A stretch of 14,844 bases of DNA, taken from NCBI GenBank assembly GCA_947631075.1, contig CANRJU010000035.1, positions 1 through 14,844 on the forward strand. Reading direction: 5' to 3'. The notes beneath the pieces are model-generated. The model was not told the origin of the DNA. It saw only the letters and a list, made by a program, of their open reading frames with translations, and searched no databases. A program made the translations under genes and the position numbers. Origin of the DNA: an uncultured Lachnospiraceae bacterium. GTDB lineage: Bacteria; Bacillota; Clostridia; Lachnospirales; Lachnospiraceae. Below are positions 1 through 6,363 of the stretch, one piece after another (the stretch's first letter is position 1; every line of letters begins with the position of its first letter).

Positions 1-2
1 AG

Positions 3-260
3 GACGGGGAGGCGGAGAAAATCGTCGACACCGCGCTGGAAAAGGACGCGGCGATTATCGGGCTGTCGGCGCTCATGACCACGACGATGATGGAGATGAA
101 GCATGTGGTCGAGCTCGCGAGGGAGCGGAAGGCGCGCGCCAAAATTATTATCGGGGGCGCGGTGGTGACGCAGAGCTTCGCGGATGAGATCGGGGCGGAC
201 GGGTATTCGTCGGACGCCAGAGAGGCCGTGAAGCTGGTCAACCGTTTACTAGAAGCATGA
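3..260 (+). CDS. C-terminal end of a MetH-like cobalamin-binding (corrinoid) protein, 5'-truncated by the window
   Basis: The frame is open from the window edge and gives 85 residues before TGA. What is visible is the second half of a B12-binding Rossmann-like domain: a GLSALMTTTMMEM segment, then KIIIGGAVVTQSFADEIGADG, then an SSDAREAVKLV helix. This pattern is typical of the cobalamin domain of methionine synthase and of methyltransferase corrinoid proteins, where the Ser/Thr-rich strand and the GG loop line the corrin nucleotide tail. The DxHxxG motif carrying the lower-ligand histidine would lie upstream, outside the window. The protein stops right after the B12 domain, so no C-terminal AdoMet reactivation domain of the E. 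coli MetH kind follows; a short Clostridia-type MetH or a stand-alone corrinoid protein both fit. Its methyl donor and acceptor cannot be read from this fragment. Confidence 0.8.
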   Translation, partial: DGEAEKIVDTALEKDAAIIGLSALMTTTMMEMKHVVELARERKARAKIIIGGAVVTQSFADEIGADGYSSDAREAVKLVNRLLEA

Positions 261-299
261 TAGCGGATGAGTAATTTCATGCGCGAAGGGTTTCATTTT

Positions 300-330
300 T
301 TTTATCGACAAGTGTTGTGCGAATATAATG
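300..330 (+). promoter_or_regulatory. Possible promoter of the first glycosyltransferase gene
   Basis: A perfect TATAAT lies at 324-329 in an AT-rich patch, with a TCGACA (5/6 to TTGACA) at 305-310. The 13-bp spacer is too short for a standard sigma-A promoter, so the -35 assignment is doubtful. A start point near 336 would fit translation from the GTG at 369 and not from the ATG at 267. Confidence 0.25.
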
Positions 331-368
331 CGCGGAGCGAGCTATGCCGCTCGGAAGTGAGGATTACT

Positions 369-1304
369 GTGAAAAATAATGCGGATGTAGATGTAATTAT
401 TCCGGTGTACCGGCCGGATGAAAAGCTGGAGCGCCTGATCGAGCGGCTGAACGGTCAGACCGTGAGGCCGGGACATATCTTTTTTATGCAGACGGTGACG
501 GGGGGAGAAGAGGACGCCCGGGTGCGGGAGATTCTTCTGCGGGCCGAGGGAGCCGTCGTCACGGAAATCGAGAAAAAGGATTTTGACCACGGCGGCACGA
601 GAAATAAGGGGGCGTCTCTCTCGGAGGCGGAATTTATGCTGTTTATGACGCAGGACGCCGTGCCGGTGGGAGACAATCTGATTGAAAATATGCTGCGCGC
701 GATGGAGGATGAGACGGTGGCCGCGGCCTACGGCCGACAGCTTGCGGGAGAGGACGTGGGAGTCATCGAACACTATACCAGGGAGTTCAACTACCCGCCA
801 CAGAGCAGTCAAAAGACGCTTGCGGATCTGCCGCGGCTCGGAATCAAGACGTATTTCTGCTCCAACGTGTGCGCGGTTTACCGGAAGAAAATCTACGACG
901 AGATGGGCGGCTTTGTGCTGCGCACCATTTTCAACGAGGACATGATCATGGCGTCGAAGATGATCGGGGCGGGGTATAAGGTCGCCTACGCGGCGGACGC
1001 GGAGGTGGTGCACGCCCACCGCTACACCTATCGGCAGCAGTTTACGAGAAATTTTGACATGGCGGTGTCCCAGCGGCAGTACCGGGAGATTTTCGAGGGA
1101 ATACGCTCCGAGTCCGAGGGCATGAAGCTAGTGGGGGACACGGCAAAGTATCTTGTGTCGCACGGCAAGTGGTATCTGCTCCCGGATCTGGTGTTCCAGA
1201 GCGGCTTTAAGTTCTTGGGGTACCGGCTGGGGAAAAAATATGACAAGCTGCCGATGTGGCTGGTGAAAAAATGCTCCATGAACCCGTCCTACTGGAAAGA
1301 ATGA
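369..1304 (+). CDS. Family 2 glycosyltransferase, rhamnosyltransferase-like
   Basis: Predicted cytoplasmic GT-A glycosyltransferase that transfers a sugar, probably rhamnose, onto a surface-polysaccharide precursor. From the GTG start it has 311 residues. Visible marks are the N-terminal VDVIIPVYRPDEKL strand (about 7-20), the FDHGGTRNKGA block (72-82) seen in rhamnosyltransferases, TQDA (94-97) in the place of the metal/nucleotide-sugar DxD, FNED (188-191) as the likely catalytic acidic pair, and a VHAHRYTYRQQF block after it. A longer frame opens at ATG 267, but that start has no Shine-Dalgarno sequence and would add an atypical AT-rich extension. GTG 369 has TGAGG at 358-362, six bases upstream, and puts the GT fold at the N terminus, so I prefer it. 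It sits beside a second GT2 gene and an LCP gene, which supports a wall-glycopolymer role. Sugar and linkage are not determinable here. Confidence 0.85.
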   Translation: MKNNADVDVIIPVYRPDEKLERLIERLNGQTVRPGHIFFMQTVTGGEEDARVREILLRAEGAVVTEIEKKDFDHGGTRNKGASLSEAEFMLFMTQDAVPVGDNLIENMLRAMEDETVAAAYGRQLAGEDVGVIEHYTREFNYPPQSSQKTLADLPRLGIKTYFCSNVCAVYRKKIYDEMGGFVLRTIFNEDMIMASKMIGAGYKVAYAADAEVVHAHRYTYRQQFTRNFDMAVSQRQYREIFEGIRSESEGMKLVGDTAKYLVSHGKWYLLPDLVFQSGFKFLGYRLGKKYDKLPMWLVKKCSMNPSYWKE

Positions 1305-1387
1305 AAAAACGGGAAGAACTGAAAAGGCGGGAAGGACTAAAATAGCGGGAAAAACCGAAAAAGCGGGAAAGAATGAACAAGCGGCTG
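1298..1387 (+). repeat. Five degenerate 18-bp tandem repeats spanning the end of the first glycosyltransferase gene
   Basis: Units start at 1298, 1316, 1334, 1352 and 1370. The core is roughly rnaaTGAAAAAGCGGGAA; the first unit reads AGAATGAAAAAACGGGAA. The first unit contains the stop codon of the preceding gene (TGA 1302-1304). Because 18 is a multiple of three, the same codon position recurs in frame as TGA, TGA, TAA, CGA and TGA. The block fills almost all of the gap to the next gene. Confidence 0.8.
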
Positions 1388-1403
1388 TGAAAGGGGAATC
1401 GGC

Positions 1404-2321
1404 ATGAAAGAGGTCGTACACATTGTCTTATGCACCTACAACGGGGAGCGGTATCTGGAGGAGCAGATCGAGTCCCTGCGCAGGCAGACGTTTCCGAATT
1501 TTACGGTTGAGATCTGCGACGACGGTTCCACAGACGGCACCTGTCTGGTCGCGGAGCGCTGCGCGGAGAGGGACGAGCGCATTTCACTGCACAGAAACGA
1601 GCGCAATCTTGGATACGCGAAAAATTTCTTAGAGGGCGTAAAGAGGAGCAGCGCGCCCTATATCATGCTCTGCGACCAGGACGACATATGGAATGAGGAT
1701 AAGGTAGAGCTCACGTTGAGGGAGATGAAGGCGGCGGAGAAGAAGGGGGACGGACCGGTCCTTGTCTTTACGGACGCCATGAATTTTGACAGCCAGACGG
1801 GGAAAAATCTCGGAAGGTTTCACGAAACGAGCCATCTGGACACAAAAAAGGTTGACACGGCGCATCTTTTTATGGAAAATAAATGTATTGGCTGTACGGT
1901 CATGGTCAGCCGGGATGTGCTGACGTATCTGGACAGGCTTCCGGATGAGATCCGCGTGCACGACTGGTGGCTCGCGCTGATCTGCAGCCACTTTGGACAG
2001 GTCGTCTATGTGGACGAGGCGACCCTGCGCTACCGGCAGCACGGGGACAACATGATCGGGGGAGATTCCTACGGCAGCTATGTCAAAAATCGCCTGTCCT
2101 CTTTTAAAAGACAGCGCGAGGTTCTCCGGCAGACTATTTTGCAGGGACGGGCTTTTTATGAATTGTTCGGCGAGCGGATGTCCCCGGAGAAAAGGGAGAC
2201 GGCTCAGGCTTTTGCCTTTCTGGACCAGAAAAACGGACTGGCAAGACGGCTCTCGCTTTTTCGCCACGGCTTCTGGAAAAGCGGCCTGGTGAGAAATGCA
2301 GGATTATTTTTCTTTATATAA
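1404..2321 (+). CDS. Family 2 glycosyltransferase, second member of the wall-polysaccharide pair
   Basis: Predicted cytoplasmic GT-A enzyme of 305 residues, in the usual size range for rhamnosyltransferase-like GT2 proteins. The N terminus HIVLCTYNGERYLEEQIESL (6-25) is the nucleotide-sugar binding strand, followed by CDDGSTDGT (38-46) and MLCDQDDIW (88-96), in which DQDD serves as the metal-binding DxD region. A VHDWWLALI segment in the middle of the protein matches the acceptor-side part of this group. The start is well supported: AAGGGGA at 1391-1397 lies six bases before the ATG. The gene follows the first GT2 gene after a 99-bp gap filled with tandem repeats and precedes the LCP gene by about 100 bp of very AT-rich DNA. 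I infer joint action on a rhamnose-rich surface polymer; the exact donor is unknown. Confidence 0.85.
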   Translation: MKEVVHIVLCTYNGERYLEEQIESLRRQTFPNFTVEICDDGSTDGTCLVAERCAERDERISLHRNERNLGYAKNFLEGVKRSSAPYIMLCDQDDIWNEDKVELTLREMKAAEKKGDGPVLVFTDAMNFDSQTGKNLGRFHETSHLDTKKVDTAHLFMENKCIGCTVMVSRDVLTYLDRLPDEIRVHDWWLALICSHFGQVVYVDEATLRYRQHGDNMIGGDSYGSYVKNRLSSFKRQREVLRQTILQGRAFYELFGERMSPEKRETAQAFAFLDQKNGLARRLSLFRHGFWKSGLVRNAGLFFFI

Positions 2322-2422
2322 AATTAAGAAAAATAAATTGAGAAAAAAGTTTGAAACAAGAAATAAAATTTTGGATGAAAGAGGATTCGCTTGCGGATAT
2401 TGGAATCTGAATGGGAGGAAAT

Positions 2423-3460
2423 ATGGGAAGCAGGACAAAGAAGAAAAAGGGAAAAGGAAGCGTGGCGGCCCGGATATTTTTCGTGATCGGGCTGATATTT
2501 TCCGTGTCAGCGGGGAGCCTGGCGGCCACGGCCGTCCACAAGAGCGACGAGCTGCTGGGGCTTATGAACTACGATTCGTCCGGGGCGCTCTCCGGCGCGG
2601 ACCTGTCCCGGTACAAGCTGGACGCGGACACGGAAGTGGTCAACATCCTCTTAGTGGGGGCGGACAAGAACAACGACGAGCAGAACAAGGCGGGGGCGGA
2701 GCGGCGCTCGGACTCCATGATGATCGCCACCATGGACATCAAGAACGGGAAGCTGAAGCTGACGTCCCTCATGCGGGATATGTATGTGGACATTCCGGGG
2801 TATGGCGGAAATAAGCTGAACGCCGCCTATTCCTTCGGCGGAATCCGGCTGCTGTACGAGACCATCGCGGAGAATTTCGGGATTCAGATGGACGGCTACG
2901 CGGAGGTGAACTTCGACGCCTTTGTCAATGTGATTGACGAGATCGGGGGCGTGGAACTGACCCTGACGGATTCCGAGGCGGAGAACTTAAACAACACCAA
3001 TTACATTAAGCGCAAAAAATACCGGAACTTAAAGACGGGAACCCAGACGTTAAACGGCTACCAGGCGCTCGGATACTGCCGGATCCGCCACGGGAAGATG
3101 AGGCCGGACGGCTCCTATCCGGGCGTGTACACCGCGGACGGCAAGGGGGACGATTACGGGCGCACGGAGCGCCAGAGAATGACGGTGGAGGCGATTTTCA
3201 AGAAGGTCAAGACCATGTCGCCGATGGATATCCTGGCCTTGGCCGAGGTGGTGCTTCCCAATATAAAAACGGATATTTCCAAGGACAGAATTTACGCCTA
3301 TATCTCGACGCTGATCCAGATGGGGACGACCAAAATCCACCAGTTCGCGATTCCGGTGGACGGATATTTTACCAGCCAGACCATCAATGGGCAGGACTGC
3401 CTGGTGCCGGATCTGGAGGCCAATCGGGAGGCGCTCAAGAAATTCATTTTCAAGAGTTGA
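2423..3460 (+). CDS. LytR-CpsA-Psr (LCP) family glycopolymer-peptidoglycan ligase
   Basis: LCP enzymes move undecaprenyl-pyrophosphate-linked glycopolymers onto peptidoglycan at the outer face of the membrane. The 345-residue protein has a basic N terminus (RTKKKKGKG), one membrane segment at about 17-37 and an extracellular LCP domain. Landmarks are VVNILLVGADK (72-82), RRSDSMMIATMD (94-105) and TSLMRDMYVDIPG (114-126) followed by the GNKLNAAYSFGG block; R95, D97, R118 and D119 fit the conserved Arg/Asp residues that bind lipid pyrophosphate and metal. An ATG at 2411 is in frame, but GGAGG at 2414-2418 lies inside that extension and serves the ATG at 2423, which I choose. The AT-rich 2322-2410 gap holds a possible TTGAGA/TAAAAT pair with poor (20-bp) spacing, so a separate promoter is uncertain. 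Two glycosyltransferases upstream are consistent with polymer synthesis. Confidence 0.92.
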   Translation: MGSRTKKKKGKGSVAARIFFVIGLIFSVSAGSLAATAVHKSDELLGLMNYDSSGALSGADLSRYKLDADTEVVNILLVGADKNNDEQNKAGAERRSDSMMIATMDIKNGKLKLTSLMRDMYVDIPGYGGNKLNAAYSFGGIRLLYETIAENFGIQMDGYAEVNFDAFVNVIDEIGGVELTLTDSEAENLNNTNYIKRKKYRNLKTGTQTLNGYQALGYCRIRHGKMRPDGSYPGVYTADGKGDDYGRTERQRMTVEAIFKKVKTMSPMDILALAEVVLPNIKTDISKDRIYAYISTLIQMGTTKIHQFAIPVDGYFTSQTINGQDCLVPDLEANREALKKFIFKS

Positions 3461-3485
3461 CAACTCAAGGTGATGTTGTTACAAT
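3457..3485 (+). promoter_or_regulatory. Strong sigma-A-type promoter for ilvNC, with the -35 box containing the LCP stop codon
   Basis: TTGACA (3457-3462, 6/6) and TACAAT (3480-3485, 5/6) are separated by exactly 17 bp. A TGT at 3477-3479 gives an extended -10. The stop codon of the LCP gene (TGA 3458-3460) is inside the -35 box. The expected start near 3492 gives a leader of about 31 nt that opens with a small GCCT-TT-AGGC hairpin (3493-3502). There is no room for a T-box or peptide attenuator. Confidence 0.8.
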
Positions 3486-3522
3486 GAAAAAAGCCTTTAG
3501 GCAGAAGAGGGGGAAAGACTTT

Positions 3523-4023
3523 ATGAGTAAGGTAGTTCTATCCATATTAGTAAATAATACCTCCGGCGTCTTGAGCCGCGTAGCGGGACTTTTCAGCCGC
3601 CGGGGATACAATATTGACAGTCTGACCGTGGGAGAGACGGAGAACCCCGCATTTTCCCGCATGACCGTATCTGTGACCGGAGACGACATCATCTTAGAGC
3701 AGATTGAGAAGCAGGTGAACAAGCTGGAGGACGTCCGGGAGGTCAAGCAGCTGACCGGAGAGGCGTCCGTCTGCCGCGAGCTGATTTTGGTCAAGGTAGA
3801 GGCAAAGCAGGAGGACCGCCCCGCGATCAACGCGATTGTGGAGATTTTCCGCGCCAAGATCGTGGACGTGGCGGACACGTCCCTGATGATTGAGCTCACG
3901 GGAAATCAGGCGAAGCTAGACGCCTTTATCAAGCTGATTGAGGGCTATGAGATCCGGGAACTGGTCAGAACTGGTATTTCCGGCCTGGCCAGGGGATTTT
4001 TCGACGAGGGCGCTTCCGCCTGA
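3523..4023 (+). CDS. ilvN: Acetolactate synthase small (regulatory) subunit
   Basis: Regulatory subunit of acetohydroxyacid synthase, the first common enzyme of valine, leucine and isoleucine synthesis. It activates the catalytic IlvB subunit and carries feedback inhibition by valine. The 166 residues are the normal length: an N-terminal ACT domain (about 3-78) beginning KVVLSILVNNTSGVLSRV, then the C-terminal half with the IFRAKIVDV block. N12, G15 and N30 align with N11, G14 and N29 of E. coli IlvH, positions tied to valine sensitivity, so feedback control is probably retained. A longer frame opens at 3457, but it would start inside the promoter; ATG 3523 has GAGGGGG at 3507-3513, nine bases upstream. 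ilvC follows 78 bp downstream. No ilvB is present on either side, so the catalytic partner must be encoded elsewhere. Confidence 0.95.
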   Translation: MSKVVLSILVNNTSGVLSRVAGLFSRRGYNIDSLTVGETENPAFSRMTVSVTGDDIILEQIEKQVNKLEDVREVKQLTGEASVCRELILVKVEAKQEDRPAINAIVEIFRAKIVDVADTSLMIELTGNQAKLDAFIKLIEGYEIRELVRTGISGLARGFFDEGASA

Positions 4024-4074
4024 ATTTAAACTGCTAAAACCACCCACGGGTCTATACCCGGAGAGGCTTTAAAT
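4024..4074 (+). other. Possible RNA stem-loop between ilvN and ilvC
   Basis: ATTTAAA (4024-4030) is complementary to TTTAAAT (4068-4074), and inside it CGGGT (4047-4051) pairs with ACCCG (4056-4060) around a CTAT loop. There is no T-run, so it is not an obvious terminator. It might act as a processing or stability element between the two cistrons, or be chance. Confidence 0.3.
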
Positions 4075-4101
4075 ACAAATTATATTTAGGAGGCTGTAAA
4101 A

Positions 4102-5124
4102 ATGTCAGAAGCAAAGATTTACTATCAGGACGACTGTAACCTGGCAGAGTTAGATGGACAGACCATCGCAGTGATCGGTTATGGAAGCCAGGGACATGCG
4201 CACGCATTGAACGCGAAGGAATCCGGCTGCAACGTGATCATCGGTCTGTACGAGGGCTCTCGTTCCTGGAAGAAAGCCGAGGAGCAGGGATTTGAGGTAT
4301 ACACGGCGGCAGAGGCTGCGAAAAAGGCAGATATCATCATGATTCTCATCAACGATGAGAAGCAGGCCGCTCTGTACAAGGAGTCCATCGAGCCGAATCT
4401 TGAGCCGGGCAACATGCTGATGTTCGCTCACGGATTCAACATTCACTTCAACCAGATCGTTCCTCCGAAAGATGTGGACGTAACCATGATCGCGCCGAAG
4501 GGACCGGGACACACGGTTCGCAGCGAGTACCTGGCAGGCAAGGGCGTTCCGTGTCTGATCGCCGTACATCAGGACGCTACCGGAAAGGCACAGGAGAAGG
4601 CGCTGGCTTACGCGCTGGCCATCGGCGGCGCGAGGGCAGGCGTGCTGGAGACGACCTTCCGCACCGAGACCGAGACAGACCTCTTTGGCGAGCAGGCCGT
4701 TCTGTGCGGCGGCGTGTGCGCGCTGATGCAGGCTGGCTTTGAGACGCTGGTGGAAGCTGGATACGATCCGAGGAACGCATATTTCGAGTGTATTCATGAG
4801 ATGAAGCTGATCGTAGACCTGATCTATCAGAGCGGTTTTGCGGGAATGAGATATTCCATCTCTAACACGGCAGAGTACGGCGATTACATCACCGGGCCGA
4901 AGCTGATCACCGAGGAGACCAAGAAGACCATGAAGAAGATCTTAAAGGACATCCAGGATGGTTCCTTTGCCAAGGAGTTCCTTCTGGATATGTCCGAGGC
5001 AGGCGGCCAGGCTCACTTTAAGGCCATGAGGAAGCTGGCTTCCGAGCATCCGTCTGAGATCATCGGCGAGGAGATCCGCAAGCTGTACAGCTGGAACGGC
5101 GAGGACAAGCTGATCAACAACTAA
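4102..5124 (+). CDS. ilvC: Ketol-acid reductoisomerase (class I)
   Basis: Converts acetolactate or acetohydroxybutyrate to the dihydroxy acid using NAD(P)H and Mg2+, the second step of valine/isoleucine synthesis. The 340-residue length is typical of the short class I form. Features in order: Rossmann fingerprint VIGYGSQGHAHALN (24-37), the cofactor-specificity loop LYEGSRSW (49-56), the conserved PKGPGHTVRSEY block, then the C-terminal helical domain with TETETDLFGEQAVLCGG carrying the metal-binding Asp/Glu. S53, R54 and S55 in the loop are the arrangement expected of NADPH users rather than the rare NADH-preferring enzymes (inference). A textbook AGGAGG (4088-4093) lies eight bases before ATG. 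The gene follows ilvN, and a good terminator closes the unit. Codon choice looks more biased than in neighbours, as in highly expressed genes. Confidence 0.98.
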   Translation: MSEAKIYYQDDCNLAELDGQTIAVIGYGSQGHAHALNAKESGCNVIIGLYEGSRSWKKAEEQGFEVYTAAEAAKKADIIMILINDEKQAALYKESIEPNLEPGNMLMFAHGFNIHFNQIVPPKDVDVTMIAPKGPGHTVRSEYLAGKGVPCLIAVHQDATGKAQEKALAYALAIGGARAGVLETTFRTETETDLFGEQAVLCGGVCALMQAGFETLVEAGYDPRNAYFECIHEMKLIVDLIYQSGFAGMRYSISNTAEYGDYITGPKLITEETKKTMKKILKDIQDGSFAKEFLLDMSEAGGQAHFKAMRKLASEHPSEIIGEEIRKLYSWNGEDKLINN

Positions 5125-5133
5125 ACCATATAG

Positions 5134-5200
5134 AAATCGGCATAATCGGCGAACGCTGTGATTTAGGGCGTAAAAGCGGATTGTGCCGGTTTTTTATTTT
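5134..5200 (+). terminator. Rho-independent terminator after ilvC
   Basis: CGGCATAATC (5138-5147) pairs with GATTGTGCCG (5179-5188) with one G-U pair, and the stem can extend outward through AAA/TTT. A small inner helix ACGC/GCGT (5153-5156 with 5168-5171) folds up much of the loop. The right arm runs into GTTTTTTATTTT (5189-5200). It ends the ilvNC unit. Confidence 0.75.
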
Positions 5201-5303
5201 GAGGAAAAGTTCATATAGGACGATTTAACGCCGATTGGAGGCGCTGTTTTCCTTCTCCGCGAAAAACTTTGCTGATTGTTTACAGGATGTTCAATGAAAA
5301 TAG

Positions 5304-5332
5304 TTGCACAGACTGGAAAAATATGGTATCAT
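5304..5332 (+). promoter_or_regulatory. Promoter for the SSB-like gene, and contents of the 5201-5488 gap
   Basis: TTGCAC (5304-5309, 3/6) and TATCAT (5327-5332, 5/6) have a 17-bp spacer, and TGG at 5324-5326 gives an extended -10. Transcription would begin near 5339, leaving an AT-rich leader of about 150 nt. In that leader I see a weak helix GGACT/AGTCC (5403-5407 with 5435-5439), a palindrome AGCATAATGCT (5447-5457) and an 18-codon upstream frame (5443-5499). I recognise no known riboswitch there, and nothing definite in 5201-5303. Confidence 0.5.
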
Positions 5333-5488
5333 ATAAAACGGCTCAATTCGATGATAAACAGAAAATAAATTAGATATTAAAAATCTTGTTCTAGAATCGT
5401 TTGGACTGGCATATATATATTACATAGAGAAAAAAGTCCGCCATGGAGCATAATGCTGCGGGTAAAAAAACGAAGGGGGTCATGAAAA

Positions 5489-6196
5489 ATGACAGATAAG
5501 ATTTTGGGAAACAATCAGGTCAATGTATATGGTGAGGTAGTAAGCGAGTTTACGTTCAGTCATGGAGTGTACGGCGAGGGATTTTATATACTGCAGCTCT
5601 CGGTTAAGCGGTTGAGCAAGGTTTACGATACAATTCCACTAATGATCTCAGAACGTCTGATCGACGTGTCAAAGGATTACAGGGGACGCTATCTGGAGGC
5701 CAGCGGCCAGTTCCGCTCCTACAACCGGCACGAGGAGAACCGGAACCGCCTTGTGCTGTCCGTCTTTGTGCGGGATCTGCACATCGACGAGACCGAGCAG
5801 GAGTGCGAGAAGCCGAACTACATTTTTCTGGACGGGTTTCTCTGCAAGCCGCCGGTGTACCGGAAGACGCCGCTCGGCAGGGAAATCGCCGATCTTCTCA
5901 TGGCGGTGAACCGCCCCTATGGCAAGTCCGATTACATCCCCTGCATCTGCTGGGGCCGGAACGCCCGCTATGCCGACGGGTTCACGGTGGGCGAGCACAT
6001 ACAGCTCTGGGGACGGATTCAGAGCCGGGAGTACCAGAAGCAGATCGGCGAGGACCAGTACGAGACGCGGGTAGCCTATGAGATATCGGTGAGCAAGCTG
6101 GAGTGCGTGGAGGAGAGCGGGGAGATTACCGCCGCCTCGGAGATTACGGAGGAGGATCTTTCAGAGGAGATTCCCGACGTCACGGGCGAGATCTAA
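5489..6196 (+). CDS. Single-stranded DNA-binding-like protein with two OB folds
   Basis: Predicted cytoplasmic ssDNA-binding protein of 235 residues, longer than a canonical bacterial SSB (about 150-180) because it seems to hold two OB folds in one chain. The first runs from about 8 to 100 (NNQVNVYGEVVSEFTFSHGV through FVRDLHI). The second runs from about 109 to 206 (NYIFLDGFLCKPPVYRKT, then YIPCICWGRNARYADGF and VGEHIQLWGRIQSREY). The second matches the SSB/PriB-type pattern better: a strand, an aliphatic helix, then the C-x-x-W-G strand. The C terminus (206-235) is strongly acidic and includes EEDLSEEIPD, which recalls the acidic SSB tip but lacks a terminal Pro-Phe. AAGGGGG at 5473-5479 supports the ATG. 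Such proteins recur in Clostridia; whether this is the main replicative SSB or a paralogue is not clear from the window. Confidence 0.75.
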   Translation: MTDKILGNNQVNVYGEVVSEFTFSHGVYGEGFYILQLSVKRLSKVYDTIPLMISERLIDVSKDYRGRYLEASGQFRSYNRHEENRNRLVLSVFVRDLHIDETEQECEKPNYIFLDGFLCKPPVYRKTPLGREIADLLMAVNRPYGKSDYIPCICWGRNARYADGFTVGEHIQLWGRIQSREYQKQIGEDQYETRVAYEISVSKLECVEESGEITAASEITEEDLSEEIPDVTGEI

Positions 6197-6200
6197 AACA

Positions 6201-6221
6201 GCCGGTCAGAGCGTTACCGGC
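6201..6221 (+). terminator. Possible weak terminator hairpin after the SSB-like gene
   Basis: GCCGGT (6201-6206) and ACCGGC (6216-6221) form a six-pair GC-rich stem over a nine-base loop, four bases after the stop codon TAA (6194-6196). The following CGGAACATTTTAC is a poor U-tract, so termination is uncertain. Confidence 0.3.
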
Positions 6222-6287
6222 CGGAACATTTTACGGGATGCTGTCCGGGATCATGGGATCGCCGGGCACCGACATTGGCGTTGTGAA

Positions 6288-6307
6288 AAAATAATTTGAA
6301 TTATTTT
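6288..6307. promoter_or_regulatory. 20-bp AT-rich palindrome, candidate operator on the adenosyltransferase promoter
   Basis: AAAATAATT, TG, AATTATTTT: nine-base perfect arms around a two-base centre. It covers the likely -35 box (6296-6301) of the promoter for the next gene, the classic place for a repressor site. I cannot match it confidently to a known regulator; AT-only arms also arise by chance in such regions. Confidence 0.4.
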
Positions 6308-6323
6308 AAAATTGTGTTATAAT
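6296..6323 (+). promoter_or_regulatory. Promoter of the corrinoid adenosyltransferase gene
   Basis: TTGAAT (6296-6301, 4/6) and a perfect TATAAT (6318-6323) with a 16-bp spacer; TGT at 6315-6317 gives an extended -10. The expected start near 6330 supports translation from ATG 6364 and argues against the GTG at 6325. Confidence 0.65.
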
Positions 6324-6363
6324 TGTGTCCATATTGATGCCAGGAAAGGATAAAAGTGAGAGA

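Noticed and set aside
342..1019. 225-residue minus-strand frame inside the first glycosyltransferase gene
   Set aside because: It mirrors a GC-rich coding gene, has His/Arg-rich composition, no recognisable motif and no ribosome site. Similar long minus frames under priA, murF, dapA, ilvC and the zinc peptidase were rejected for the same reason.
1298..1387. CRISPR array or mobile-element end
   Set aside because: Units are directly adjacent with no spacers, only 18 bp and degenerate. No cas, transposase or integrase gene is present in the window.
2296..2814. 172-residue plus-strand frame overlapping the LCP start
   Set aside because: It is out of frame with the LCP gene, and its Gly/Arg-rich sequence is a frame-shifted reading of LCP codons.
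4102..5124. NADH-preferring ketol-acid reductoisomerase, suggested by an acidic residue (E51) in the cofactor loop
   Set aside because: Both serines (S53, S55) that contact the NADPH phosphate are retained in the seven-residue loop, so ordinary NADPH use is more likely.
5217..5250. Second terminator-like hairpin (CGCC/GGCG) after ilvC
   Set aside because: Only four pairs and a short T stretch; the hairpin at 5134-5200 explains termination better.
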